Part shown: positions 16,636 through 24,801 of the stretch, one piece after another
Numbering within the stretch: position 1 is the first letter of the stretch
Layout: each line of letters starts with the position of its first letter
Source of the DNA: JAGOMX01 sp041738135
GTDB lineage: Bacteria > Pseudomonadota > Alphaproteobacteria > JAGOMX01
NCBI GenBank assembly: GCA_041738135.1
Contig: JBGSQK010000030.1
Coordinates: 1 to 53,323 of the forward strand
DNA: 53,323 nt
Direction: 5' to 3'
Notes under the pieces: generated by a model
Told to the model about the DNA's origin: nothing
The model's input: the letters and a program-made list of their open reading frames with translations, nothing else
Databases searched by the model: none
Translations under genes and position numbers: made by a program

Positions 16636-17615
16636 GTGCAAGAACGGAATTTCCAATACATTAAGACCAACGGTATAACCTTGCGCGTTGTTGTGGAAGG
16701 TAAAGGACCTTTATGCATATTAGTGCATGGCTTTCCTGAGTCCTGGTATTCCTGGCGTCATTTAATTGATCCGTTGGTGGCAGCTGGCTATCGCGTGGCC
16801 GTTCCGGATGTGAGAGGCTACGGTGGAAGCGATAAACCACAAGAGATTGAAGCATATGACATAATTCAGTTGAGTGATGATATTGTTGGGCTCATAGATG
16901 CCTTGGGTGAAGAAAAGGCTATCTTAATAGGCCATGACTGGGGCGCCCCCATGGTTTATATAACAGCAATCCGCTATCCCAACCGCGTCCGTGCAGTGAT
17001 CGGTATGAGTGTTCCGCATTTGCCCCGTGGCCAACAATCACCCATCGATACATACAAACAATTATACAAAGACCGCTTTTTTACATACTCTACTTTCAAG
17101 AAGAGGGCGTTGCGGAAAAAGAACTGGAAGCTGACATACCAGTAGCGTTAAGAAAAATATACTACTCAGGCTCAGGAGAAAGGCCCGGTGGCATGTTAGC
17201 AGATAAAGGATCAGATTCTACTTTTTTAGAAGGAATGATAGATCCTGAGCCTCTTCCAGCTTGGCTAACCACAGAGGACATTGAATACTACGCAGAACAA
17301 TTCCGCCAAACCGGTTTTCGTGGCCCAGTCAATCGTTACCGCAACATAAATCGTGATTACGAAATGCTACCAGAGCTTTCCACGAGCAAGATCGAACAAC
17401 CCGCCTTGTTCATTGCTGGCACTGAAGAACCGGTACTCCGCTTCATGCCTGGCATGAATCTAGCCGATCTAATGGACCCATGGTACACTGACTTGCGCGG
17501 TAAGGTCTTTATCGAAGGCGGAGGTCACTGGATTCAACAAGAAAAACCCAAGGAAGTGAACGACGTTGTTCTTGGATTTTTGCGTGGATTAGAACAGGAG
17601 CAAAACGGATCATAA
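16636..17615 (+). pseudogene. Epoxide-hydrolase-like alpha/beta hydrolase, frameshifted
   Basis: The gene starts at GTG 16636 five bases after GGGAGG. The first frame gives VHGFPESWYSWR, DVRGYGGSDKP and the elbow GHDWG, all epoxide-hydrolase hallmarks, but it leaves homology at about 17082 and stops at 17145. The continuation is in another frame: with seven instead of six T at 17077-17082 the reading becomes FFYILYFQEEGVAEKE and runs unbroken to 17615, ending with the GGGHWIQQEKP histidine region. A one-base loss in a T run is therefore the only visible lesion. It may be a true recent mutation, a sequencing error, or slippage-dependent expression. Both halves are otherwise intact. Confidence 0.85.
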
Positions 17616-17716
17616 GCCCACTTTTTTGCAGGCAAAGATATTTTTGAAAATATCGTTTAAAAACCTTTTTATAAAGTGTATAGATAATGCTTGAATTTAG
17701 CATTAAGGAAAGCAAA

Positions 17717-18088
17717 ATGAAAAAGTCTGCTCTTATGGTATTAGCTTTAACAATAGGCTTACCTATTATCTCTGCAACAACAGTCGAAGCCAAGGTTACG
17801 CTGATTAATGTTTTTGAGGTTTCTCAAGGAAAAGAACAGGAAGCAATCAAAATGTGGGAATCAGCAAGAGATTTTCTAAAAAACCAGCAGGGATACATCT
17901 CTACTCAACTTCATGAATCCTTTGATGAGTCCGCACGCTTCAAATTAATTAATATAGCTGAATGGGAAAGCGTAGAAAGTTTCAAAAAAGCGACAGCTGC
18001 TATGATAAAATCAGGCAAGGTGCCGATTGTGGAAGGTGTTAAAGGCAATCCATCTTTATATAAAGTCATTAGAAATGATAACCAATAG
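17717..18088 (+). CDS. Exported ABM-domain (antibiotic biosynthesis monooxygenase-like) protein
   Basis: A 123-residue protein with a signal peptide (MKKSALMVLALTIGLPIISATTVEA) and a small dimeric ferredoxin-like ABM domain: VTLINVFEVSQGKEQEAIKMW, then GYISTQLHES and FKLINIAEWESVESFKKA. The family includes monooxygenases, haem-degrading and stress proteins; catalytic residues are not conserved enough to name an activity. The start is ATG 17717 after AAGGAAAG. It precedes an exported superoxide dismutase, so a periplasmic oxidative-stress role is a reasonable guess. Confidence 0.75.
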   Translation: MKKSALMVLALTIGLPIISATTVEAKVTLINVFEVSQGKEQEAIKMWESARDFLKNQQGYISTQLHESFDESARFKLINIAEWESVESFKKATAAMIKSGKVPIVEGVKGNPSLYKVIRNDNQ

Positions 18089-18224
18089 ATTAACTGCCAT
18101 TGGTTCGCATGAACTATTTATGTTCTAAATCAAAAGCCTAGCCTTAATGCTCGACGAATGCGGATTTTACTATTTTTAATCCATGAAAAGTATGGTTGAA
18201 TCCTTAGTAACTAAGGAGAGTCCC

Positions 18225-18911
18225 ATGACATATGGAAAAGCTATAAAATTAATCGCCGCATTCTGTTTGAGCCTAACAACTTATCAAGCAAACTCTACAC
18301 CTGCCGTTAAAGAAGTAAAATTCACCCTTGCACCATTACCTTATGAAAAAAATGCACTAGAGCCTTATATCTCTCAAAGAACCATGGAGATCCATTATGG
18401 CAAGCACCATCAAGGATATGTGGACAAACTCAATGAATTGCTCGCAGAAAAGAAACTTAAAGCAGCCACACTGGAGGATGTGATTAGGCTAAGCTCCAAG
18501 GATGAAGCATTAAAAGGAATATTTAATGCTGCCGCCCAAGATTGGAACCACACTTTTTATTGGCAATCCATGAAGAAAAGCGGTGGCGGTAATCCAACGG
18601 GTGCTTTGCTAGAAAAAATAAACAAACAGTTTGGCAGCTTCGACGAATTCAAAAAACAATTCATTGAAGCAGGCACAAAAGTCTTCGGCAGTGGCTGGGT
18701 ATGGCTTGTGCAGGATGGCGACGCACTAAAAATAGTGGGAACAAGCAATGCGGATCTACCGCTGATCCATAATCAAAAAGCTCTTCTAACTTGCGATGTA
18801 TGGGAGCACGCCTATTATCTGGACTACCAAAACAAGCGTAAAGACTATGTAGAGGTATTTCTCGATTATCTGGTTGATTGGGACTTTGCGGCTAAGAATC
18901 TGGCTAAATGA
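18225..18911 (+). CDS. Iron-type superoxide dismutase with a signal peptide
   Basis: A 228-residue SodB-like enzyme converting superoxide to peroxide and oxygen. Metal ligands are visible in HYGKHH, the NHTFYW histidine and DVWEHAYY (Asp and His). The AAQDWNHTFYW phrase with glutamine three residues before Asn is the iron-type arrangement. The core (FTLAPLPYEKNALEPYIS) is preceded by about 30 extra residues, MTYGKAIKLIAAFCLSLTTYQANSTPA, which look like a secretion signal, so the enzyme is probably periplasmic. The start is ATG 18225 with AGGAGAG upstream; an ATG at 18183 lacks one. Confidence 0.9.
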   Translation: MTYGKAIKLIAAFCLSLTTYQANSTPAVKEVKFTLAPLPYEKNALEPYISQRTMEIHYGKHHQGYVDKLNELLAEKKLKAATLEDVIRLSSKDEALKGIFNAAAQDWNHTFYWQSMKKSGGGNPTGALLEKINKQFGSFDEFKKQFIEAGTKVFGSGWVWLVQDGDALKIVGTSNADLPLIHNQKALLTCDVWEHAYYLDYQNKRKDYVEVFLDYLVDWDFAAKNLAK

Positions 18912-18957
18912 TTCTGATCTCAATGCTTGGACGGTGTGCTAGGATTATATTGAAAAG

Positions 18958-19034
18958 TGGTGGGCCCGGAAGGACTCGAACCTACGACTCCTCCGTTATG
19001 AGCGGAGTGTTCTAACCAACTGAACTACAGGCCC
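18958..19034 (-). tRNA. tRNA with anticodon CAT (Ile2 or elongator Met)
   Basis: A 77-base cloverleaf with encoded CCA. The acceptor GGGCCTG pairs with CGGGCCC, the anticodon stem CTCCG/CGGAG encloses the loop CTCATAA, and the T arm contains GGTTCGAGTCC. CAT is read as elongator methionine, or as isoleucine after lysidine modification. The GGGCC acceptor resembles Ile2 tRNAs more than elongator Met tRNAs, but this is not decisive. Confidence 0.95.
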
Positions 19035-19113
19035 ACTTTCCTTCAACATAATGATTTCCAGGGCTGGGTCAAGTAGAAATTGGTGTTTAGATGAAAATTA
19101 ATGAATTGGATCA

Positions 19114-20148
19114 TCATTCCGTCTCTTCGACGCCTATAAAGATTCTGTCTTGGTTCTCCTCGACAAATTGGTAAAGCAGCTCGCATTGATTCGTGAGGCT
19201 GATCTTGCTATGACCCATTTTCCTTGAATCCATATCTTGCCTAAAATCATCAGCATATAATCTAATAAATTCATTTGGGTTGAATGCAACCCAATCCAGC
19301 TGAGAATACTCAAAATAGTATGGCAATGCAGCAACCAATAGTGAACGGTCTAACTTAGCATATTTGAAACCCCTTTTGCGCCTTTGCGAATCAAAAATGC
19401 TTGTTGCATTGAGCGTTAGTTGTTCTACGCACTGCTTCATTTCCTCGTCAATTTTACTTTTTTTTGTTACTGTATTTTCCACATATTGATCGTAAAATCT
19501 CTTTTTGTCGGCTTCGGAGTCTATTTCCATATCGCTAGCTATTGTTTCCAGGTATTTTTTATATGCCTTATCAGATTTGTAGTCTATTTCCATATTGTCT
19601 TTATTGAGTTCAACTTCCTTATCGTTAGCTATTTTTTCCAGGTATTTTACATACGCTTTATCCAATTCAGAATCGGTCGCGATAAAATAAGGGGCCTTAC
19701 TTTTGTCTCTACTAGCTATCTGTTCTAAATCTATGAGGATTTCTAGGTACACTTGACTGGTATGGTGATCCAGTTCGATGTGGGAAGTAGGGTCTAAATT
19801 AGCAAATTCTTTTATCATAAAGACATGGAATTTATCTGAAGCTAGTGAACTAATTTTGTTATGGTTAAGCAAAAAGATATTTACATAGTCATCAATAAAT
19901 TCATATTTTGAGTCATTTCCTATAGCGTCGCTAAAATCAATTGGGTCTTGTGATTCAAGGCCCTGTGTTACCTCGTTCAGTAAAAACGAATTGCATGCCG
20001 CCAATTGAGCTTTCTCTATAATTGAAATCTTCATTTGGGTAGAAATATAATCCCACGGCGTGCTTGCTTTTGAATGATATTCAAAAAGTAAACAGGAGAA
20101 TATGGCTATAAAAACAGTTCTCAAAAAAAAGCTCCTGAAGTTAAACAT
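19114..20148 (-). CDS. Secreted protein of unknown family, long paralogue
   Basis: A 344-residue protein that I do not recognise. It has a signal-like N-terminus (FFLRTVFIAIFSCLLFEYHSKAS), followed directly by TPWDYISTQMK. Residues of about 80-160 resemble the shorter protein at 20195: both have a DDYVNIFLLNHNKI / EDFINIFLLNLEKI segment, a following KF..FxxKxF block and a DxxxxYLxxLIxLxQI block. The middle (about 170-250) holds imperfect repeats (DKAYVKYLEKIANDKEVEL, then DKAYKKYLETIASDMEID) that are acidic and probably helical. The two genes lie in tandem, 46 bases apart. Confidence 0.7.
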   Translation of the reverse strand: MFNFRSFFLRTVFIAIFSCLLFEYHSKASTPWDYISTQMKISIIEKAQLAACNSFLLNEVTQGLESQDPIDFSDAIGNDSKYEFIDDYVNIFLLNHNKISSLASDKFHVFMIKEFANLDPTSHIELDHHTSQVYLEILIDLEQIASRDKSKAPYFIATDSELDKAYVKYLEKIANDKEVELNKDNMEIDYKSDKAYKKYLETIASDMEIDSEADKKRFYDQYVENTVTKKSKIDEEMKQCVEQLTLNATSIFDSQRRKRGFKYAKLDRSLLVAALPYYFEYSQLDWVAFNPNEFIRLYADDFRQDMDSRKMGHSKISLTNQCELLYQFVEENQDRIFIGVEETE

Positions 20149-20194
20149 AAAAAATGTATTATCATAAATCTGGCAAAATTAGCAAATAAAAATG

Positions 20195-20794
20195 CTAATC
20201 GTCATTATACTTCTTTCTTTTAATCTTCTTCGAAACTCGTTTAACTGGTAAGACTTCTTCGTATGGTTCTTCATCATTTTTATTGGCACGGTTGCATCTG
20301 CTGAATTCTTTCGCTAAATTCGAGCCTTTTACCAGAAGATAACTAAAGGGCTGCTTGGTATCGGGTGTGATCTGATTTAAATTGATAAGAGCTGAAAGGT
20401 ATAGGTCGATCGTGTCTGAGCTAATTGCTTCTTCATCTGGATGCTGCAACTTAAATTGCTTAGATATAAAATTATTAAACGTACCGAATTTACACTGCTT
20501 GATCTTTTCAAGATTGAGCAGGAAAATGTTTATAAAATCTTCGACCAAATCCAATTCAACCATATGATCTTCTCTTTTCAGCTTTCTAAATTGTTCATAA
20601 ACTTTCTTGCATTCATCTGTCATTTCTTCTTTAAATGTTATTGTGGGAAAATTACAATAGGCTGTCCAGGTATCTTCAATGCTATTGGTTATTTCAGTTC
20701 GAAGTTGGTCGGAAAAAGAATCCCACGGCATAGATGAGTTAACTGAATATGAGCATACAGTGGAGAATAGTGCGCCTAAAATGATTTTTTTCAC
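20195..20794 (-). CDS. Secreted protein of unknown family, short paralogue
   Basis: A 199-residue protein with a signal peptide (MKKIILGALFSTVCSYSVNS) followed by SMPWDSFSDQLR. It shares the SxPWD...Q opening and the NIFLLN block with the longer neighbour downstream. Four cysteines (CNFPT, DECKK, KQCKF, SRCNR) remain after the signal and could form disulphides in the periplasm. The C-terminus is very basic (VSKKIKRKKYNDD). It is divergent from the secretin gene at 20888, with under 100 bases between them, so shared regulation is possible. Function unknown. Confidence 0.7.
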   Translation of the reverse strand: MKKIILGALFSTVCSYSVNSSMPWDSFSDQLRTEITNSIEDTWTAYCNFPTITFKEEMTDECKKVYEQFRKLKREDHMVELDLVEDFINIFLLNLEKIKQCKFGTFNNFISKQFKLQHPDEEAISSDTIDLYLSALINLNQITPDTKQPFSYLLVKGSNLAKEFSRCNRANKNDEEPYEEVLPVKRVSKKIKRKKYNDD

Positions 20795-20887
20795 AATAAT
20801 CGATCCCTTTTCGTAATTCCCTCTGGTTTTTTATCATAATTTTCTGTAGGTTAGCCACCATAAAATGTAAATAGCAGGGTTAGGGTA

Positions 20888-22498
20888 GTGAGAAGTGCAG
20901 TTATATCAATCACATGTGTCTGTTTAATGCTGAGCGGATGTGATGAGTTAAAAAGAATCGACGAACATGATCCAGAGCTAAAATACACTAAAAGTGAGTA
21001 CGAACAGATACTGACGGGCCAAGGAAAATTTGAACGTCAGCCCCACTTGCCGCCAAAATATTTTAAACCGAAAACCACGAAAACGATTCCTGAAGAAATG
21101 CACACCTTAGTCACGCTTTCTGTTACGGATCAGCTGCCTGTCACTGATTTGTTTATGGAGTTAGCGAGGCAGTCTAAAATCAACATTTCATTTTCCCCCA
21201 AGATTACAGGTGGCATCTATTACCAGGCTCATAAGCAGCCAGCCATTGATGTAATCAAGGAAGTTTGCCATACGGCAGGGCTGCGTTACTCCATTGATCA
21301 CAAAACGGTTCGCATTGAACCTGATCAGCCGCACCTGAAAACCTACAACTTGCAGTTTTTGGCCCTAACGAGGGAAAAGAAAAACAGGGTTTCCATGACC
21401 ACGGATGTATTTTCGGGCATCGAGGGGAACTTCAGGGAGTTTGATAACGGTTCTAGCACCATTTTATCTGGAGATTCAAAAATAGATTTCTGGGATGAAT
21501 TTGAAGGTAATTTAGGGCATATACTTGATCCCACGGAGGAAGGGGTAGGGGGAACCTATACGGTTCATAGGCAAGCAGGTATCGTGACCGTTACCGGAAC
21601 ACAAAGGCAGCATGAACAGGTACAGCAATTTATAAAGGACTTGCTTTATAGCTCGCAATTGCAAGTGGTCATTGAGGCTAAAATTGTGGAAGTTAACCTG
21701 AACGATGAATTCAAAAGCGGCATCAACTGGCAGTCTCTCAGCGGAGATTTCGTTCTCAGATCGCGTTTAGGGGAAATAGCTGCTCCGGCCGTTTTTGATA
21801 GAACAATTGCCCCTTTACGTGATGTCTTTACCATTGGGGGATCTGGAGAGAGTCTTACCGCTTTAGCTAGTGTGCTAGCTAAGTTTGGTACTGTAAGAAC
21901 CTTATCAAGTCCCCGCGTTACTGTATTGAATAACCATTCTTCTGTCTTAAAAGTAGCCACCAACCGCGTGTTCTTTAAGCTGAACTATTATCGTGAAATC
22001 GGCAGCGATGATAATCCAGGATATGAAAGGGCATCCAGCCAAATTCAGACCGTTCCCATCGGATTGGTCATGGTTGTTCAGCCCTCTATAGATGTAGAAA
22101 CAGGACGAATCACAATGACTTTGCGACCTACCATATCAAGAGTCATCGGCGAAAAAGAAGATCCAGCAGTGGCTATTTTATCGGAAAATACGCAGCGCTC
22201 AACAGTGCCTGAAGTGCAGGTAAGAGAGATTGATTCGGTTTTGCAGATGGAATCGGGCGACACGATCGTCATGGGCGGTCTAATGGAAGATCGTTCGGAC
22301 GATGATAATACGGGCGTGCCGGGGGTTAAGGATGTACCAGTCTTGGGATTGCTGTTCAGTGGTCGAAAGCAAAACCGTCAAGTGTCAGAGTTGGTCATAT
22401 TCCTGAGGGCGACGGTTCAGCAGATTCCGCTCATAGACCAGGCGGATCAAAGGGTTTATGAGAAATTCACCCGTGATCCCCGCCCTCTGGATTTTTAA
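20888..22498 (+). CDS. MshL/PilQ-like secretin lipoprotein
   Basis: A 536-residue outer-membrane secretin. The N-terminus is a lipoprotein signal ending LMLSGC. Residues 70-150 form a secretin/TonB short domain (VTDLFMELARQSKINISFSP ... AGLRYSIDHKTVRIEP), then an N-domain ending in GTYTVHRQAGIVTVTGT. The C-terminal secretin domain includes GTVRTLSSPRVTVLNN and VPEVQVREIDSVLQMESGDTIVMGGLM followed by VPVLGLLF. The start is GTG 20888 after AGGGTTAGGG. MshL-like proteins serve type IV pili or type II secretion, but no pilin, ATPase or platform protein lies nearby. Confidence 0.88.
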   Translation: MRSAVISITCVCLMLSGCDELKRIDEHDPELKYTKSEYEQILTGQGKFERQPHLPPKYFKPKTTKTIPEEMHTLVTLSVTDQLPVTDLFMELARQSKINISFSPKITGGIYYQAHKQPAIDVIKEVCHTAGLRYSIDHKTVRIEPDQPHLKTYNLQFLALTREKKNRVSMTTDVFSGIEGNFREFDNGSSTILSGDSKIDFWDEFEGNLGHILDPTEEGVGGTYTVHRQAGIVTVTGTQRQHEQVQQFIKDLLYSSQLQVVIEAKIVEVNLNDEFKSGINWQSLSGDFVLRSRLGEIAAPAVFDRTIAPLRDVFTIGGSGESLTALASVLAKFGTVRTLSSPRVTVLNNHSSVLKVATNRVFFKLNYYREIGSDDNPGYERASSQIQTVPIGLVMVVQPSIDVETGRITMTLRPTISRVIGEKEDPAVAILSENTQRSTVPEVQVREIDSVLQMESGDTIVMGGLMEDRSDDDNTGVPGVKDVPVLGLLFSGRKQNRQVSELVIFLRATVQQIPLIDQADQRVYEKFTRDPRPLDF

Positions 22499-22553
22499 TG
22501 CACTTGATTTTTATGCGTCATGATAGTATACGATCATTATCTTGCTGTATAAA

Positions 22554-22628
22554 GGGCGCTTAGCTCAGCGGGAGAGCGCTACGTTGACATCGTAGAGGCC
22601 ACTGGTTCAATCCCAGTAGCGCCCACCA
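22554..22628 (+). tRNA. tRNA-Val (anticodon GAC)
   Basis: A 75-base cloverleaf with encoded CCA: acceptor GGGCGCT/AGCGCCC, anticodon stem CTACG/CGTAG around TTGACAT, and T arm CTGGTTCAATCCCAG. It sits 38 bases upstream of infA. Confidence 0.96.
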
Positions 22629-22666
22629 TTGTAAGACACTTTTTAAGATAGGTAGGCACACACTAT

Positions 22667-22885
22667 ATGGCTAAAGAAGAACTTATTGAATTTTCGGGCA
22701 CGGTTACAGAACTCCTGCCCAACGCGATGTTCCGGGTTGAACTGGAAAATGGACACATGATTCTTGCGCATACCTCAGGTAGAATGCGTAAAAACCGCAT
22801 CCGGGTTTTAGTCGGGGATAAGGTAACGGTCGAGATGACGCCTTATGACCTGACTAAAGGTCGTATTACGTTCCGGCACAAGTAA
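22667..22885 (+). CDS. infA: Translation initiation factor IF-1
   Basis: A 72-residue S1/OB-fold protein that binds the ribosomal A site during initiation. The sequence is canonical throughout (MAKEELIEFSGTV, LPNAMFRVELENGH, LAHTSGRMRKNRIRVLVGDKV, LTKGRITFRHK). A GGTAGG stretch lies upstream of the ATG. It is followed after five bases by yacG; in many alphaproteobacteria a Maf-like gene lies between them. Confidence 0.98.
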   Translation: MAKEELIEFSGTVTELLPNAMFRVELENGHMILAHTSGRMRKNRIRVLVGDKVTVEMTPYDLTKGRITFRHK

Positions 22886-22890
22886 TTTAG

Positions 22891-23082
22891 ATGTCTTCCG
22901 AAAGCTGCCCCAGCTGCAATTCACCGACGGTTTTTGAGTTCAGACCCTTTTGTTCTGCGCGCTGTAAGCTGGTGGATTTGCAAAAGTGGTTCTCGGAAAG
23001 CTATACAATTCCCGTAGTGGATGAAGATGAGCTTGAAGAGACAGCTCCAGAAGAAAACGAAAAAAATGAAGAATCCCACTAG
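22891..23082 (+). CDS. yacG: DNA gyrase inhibitor YacG
   Basis: A 63-residue zinc-binding protein. Two cysteine pairs, CPSC near residue 6 and CSARC near residue 29 (FRPFCSARCKLVDLQKW), bind one zinc ion; the family binds GyrB and inhibits gyrase. The C-terminal 20 residues are strongly acidic, as usual. It is close behind infA and 42 bases before tRNA-Phe. Confidence 0.92.
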   Translation: MSSESCPSCNSPTVFEFRPFCSARCKLVDLQKWFSESYTIPVVDEDELEETAPEENEKNEESH

Positions 23083-23124
23083 ACAAAGGGTTCAAAATTC
23101 TTTAAAAGCTAATACATAATAAAT

Positions 23125-23200
23125 GCCTGGGTAGCTCAGTCGGTAGAGCAAAGGATTGAAAATCCTTGTGTCGGGGGTTCGATTCCCTTCCCAGGCACCA
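23125..23200 (+). tRNA. tRNA-Phe (anticodon GAA)
   Basis: A 76-base cloverleaf with encoded CCA: acceptor GCCTGGG/CCCAGGC, anticodon stem AAGGA/TCCTT around TTGAAAA, and T arm GGGGGTTCGATTCCCTT. Confidence 0.96.
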
Positions 23201-23308
23201 TTTCTTGGGCTCTTTCCCACTTTAGGGGGCACCATTCCTCTCTTTCTTCAACCATCCTCCACACTTCCGTCATTTATTTAAAATTTAGTAACCATTCACC
23301 AAAAACCT

Positions 23309-23472
23309 CGTCATCCAGAGCGCGCCTCGGCGAAGGCGAGGAAGCGAAGGATCCAGCGAATGTGTGCGAGCGCATGCGGGCTCCGTATTAAAGAACGATC
23401 GAGTTCGCATCGCTCACACATTTGCGCTGGATCCCACGCAGCGACGCTTCGCTTATGCTGCTCTGGATGACG
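23309..23472. repeat. Palindromic repeat family C, copy 2 (uninterrupted)
   Basis: A 164-base imperfect palindrome that begins CGTCATCCAGAGCGCGCC and ends GCTGCTCTGGATGACG, with GGATCC in each arm and a centre near CGTATTAAAGAACGATC. The outer 20 bases and the GCGAAGGATCCAG block match copy 1 at 10846-11274. No gene is supported between tRNA-Phe and the RND operon. Confidence 0.82.
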
Positions 23473-23519
23473 GGAGTTGGTGAGTGGTGACTCCGCGCTA
23501 AAAACCGTAAAGATCGTGT

Positions 23520-23547
23520 TTGACTTAGCTATTTGCTATGTTAGAAT
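23520..23547 (+). promoter_or_regulatory. Probable promoter of the RND efflux operon
   Basis: TTGACT (23520-23525) and TAGAAT (23542-23547) are 16 bases apart, each five of six matches to the sigma-70 boxes, about 35 bases upstream of the adaptor gene. No operator-like palindrome or adjacent regulator gene was found. Confidence 0.55.
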
Positions 23548-23580
23548 GTAATTTAGTTTCAGTTTTTTTACGGAAGAATT

Positions 23581-24795
23581 ATGAACGATCTCAGAAAATT
23601 TGTTATCATCGTTACCATGTGTGTCATTGGCGCCTTAACCTTGTTGGGTCTTTGGTATTCGTTCTTTGCTCCCAAGAGTGGCTTAGGCCTCGATAGGGAG
23701 CCTTTGGCCGTTGAGGTTGAAAAGGTTCGTATGGGGTCGATCGTACAGAGAATCAACGTGGTTGGTAATCTGGATGCGGATAACGAAGTGGTTATTCATC
23801 CCGAAATCGAAGGTAAAATCAAAAAGCTAAATATCCAAGAAGGTCAGTTTGTTAATGAAGGCGACTCTCTTGTGGAAATTGAGGACGCGAACTATCGTGC
23901 CAAAGTAAAGGATACGGAAGCCGCATATCAGAACGCTAAGCTTAAATTTGATCGTTATGCTAAACTCTCAGAGAGTAGTGCGGGGCCTCTCAAGAATAAA
24001 GAAGAAGCACAAGCCGAGCTACTAAAGGCTGAAGCAAACTTTGATATCGCGAAGCTTCAGCTTGAACACACGAACATTCGTGCACCTTTTTCTGGTTATA
24101 TAGGTCTGAAGAAATATAGCGTTGGCGCTCTGGTTACGCCTCAAACGGAGTTGTTAACAATCGTTGATGTGGATCCCATTACAGTGGACTATCGTGTACC
24201 GGCCAAGTATATCCGCTCCATTAGCAAAGGGCAGGAAGTTAAGGTAACTGTAGATAGCTATCCTGACAAATTGTATAAGGCAACCATCGAAGCTCTTGAT
24301 CCGAAAGTGGATCCTAATGCAAACAGTGTGCAGGTTCGAGCTTTCATTCCTAATGCGGATGGTAAGTTGAAGCCAGGTTTGTTTGCCCGGGTGAATATGG
24401 TTGTGGGATCGAAAGATAATGCGCTACTGCTGCCCGAAACAGCAGTGTTGACTAGCGGAGAAGAATCTTTTGTCTATCTAGTTGTAGATGCGAAAACGAA
24501 GGCAGGACAAGAAGTTAAAATTGTTATCAAGCGTCCCGTCGTAACAGGTATGTCAGAATCCGGTGTGGTAGAGATAGCAGAAGGCATTAAAGAGGGCGAT
24601 GTGGTCGTAACCGTTGGCATGAACAAAGTTTATGAACAAGCACCCGTCCGCATCGTCGAAGATGTGTCTGCCGATGAAGCATTTGGTGAAGATCTAAAAG
24701 ATGTCCAAAAGGTAGACAAATCGGAAAAGGCTGATGAAGAAATAGAATCAGCTGAAGATGAGTCTGCTGATAAAACTGAACCTGCTAAAGAGTAG
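23581..24795 (+). CDS. RND efflux periplasmic adaptor (membrane fusion protein)
   Basis: A 404-residue adaptor that bridges an RND pump to an outer-membrane channel. It starts with a membrane anchor (FVIIVTMCVIGALTLLGLWYSFF) in place of a lipobox. The lipoyl halves are visible at DNEVVIHPEIEGKIKKLNIQEGQFVNEGDSLVEI and HTNIRAPFSGYIGLKKYSVGALV, with a short helical hairpin between, followed by the beta-barrel and membrane-proximal domains. An unusual acidic tail of about 45 residues (AEDESADKTEPAKE at the end) follows the conserved part. GGAAG precedes the ATG. Confidence 0.93.
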   Translation: MNDLRKFVIIVTMCVIGALTLLGLWYSFFAPKSGLGLDREPLAVEVEKVRMGSIVQRINVVGNLDADNEVVIHPEIEGKIKKLNIQEGQFVNEGDSLVEIEDANYRAKVKDTEAAYQNAKLKFDRYAKLSESSAGPLKNKEEAQAELLKAEANFDIAKLQLEHTNIRAPFSGYIGLKKYSVGALVTPQTELLTIVDVDPITVDYRVPAKYIRSISKGQEVKVTVDSYPDKLYKATIEALDPKVDPNANSVQVRAFIPNADGKLKPGLFARVNMVVGSKDNALLLPETAVLTSGEESFVYLVVDAKTKAGQEVKIVIKRPVVTGMSESGVVEIAEGIKEGDVVVTVGMNKVYEQAPVRIVEDVSADEAFGEDLKDVQKVDKSEKADEEIESAEDESADKTEPAKE

Positions 24796-24801
24796 TTTTA
24801 A

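Noticed and set aside
19420..20737. Plus-strand frames of 98-102 residues, rich in Phe and Ile
   Set aside because: They are antisense to the two secreted-protein genes, which have signal peptides and mutual similarity.
20888..22498. A complete type IV pilus or type II secretion locus
   Set aside because: Only the secretin is present; neighbours are unknown secreted proteins, tRNAs and infA.
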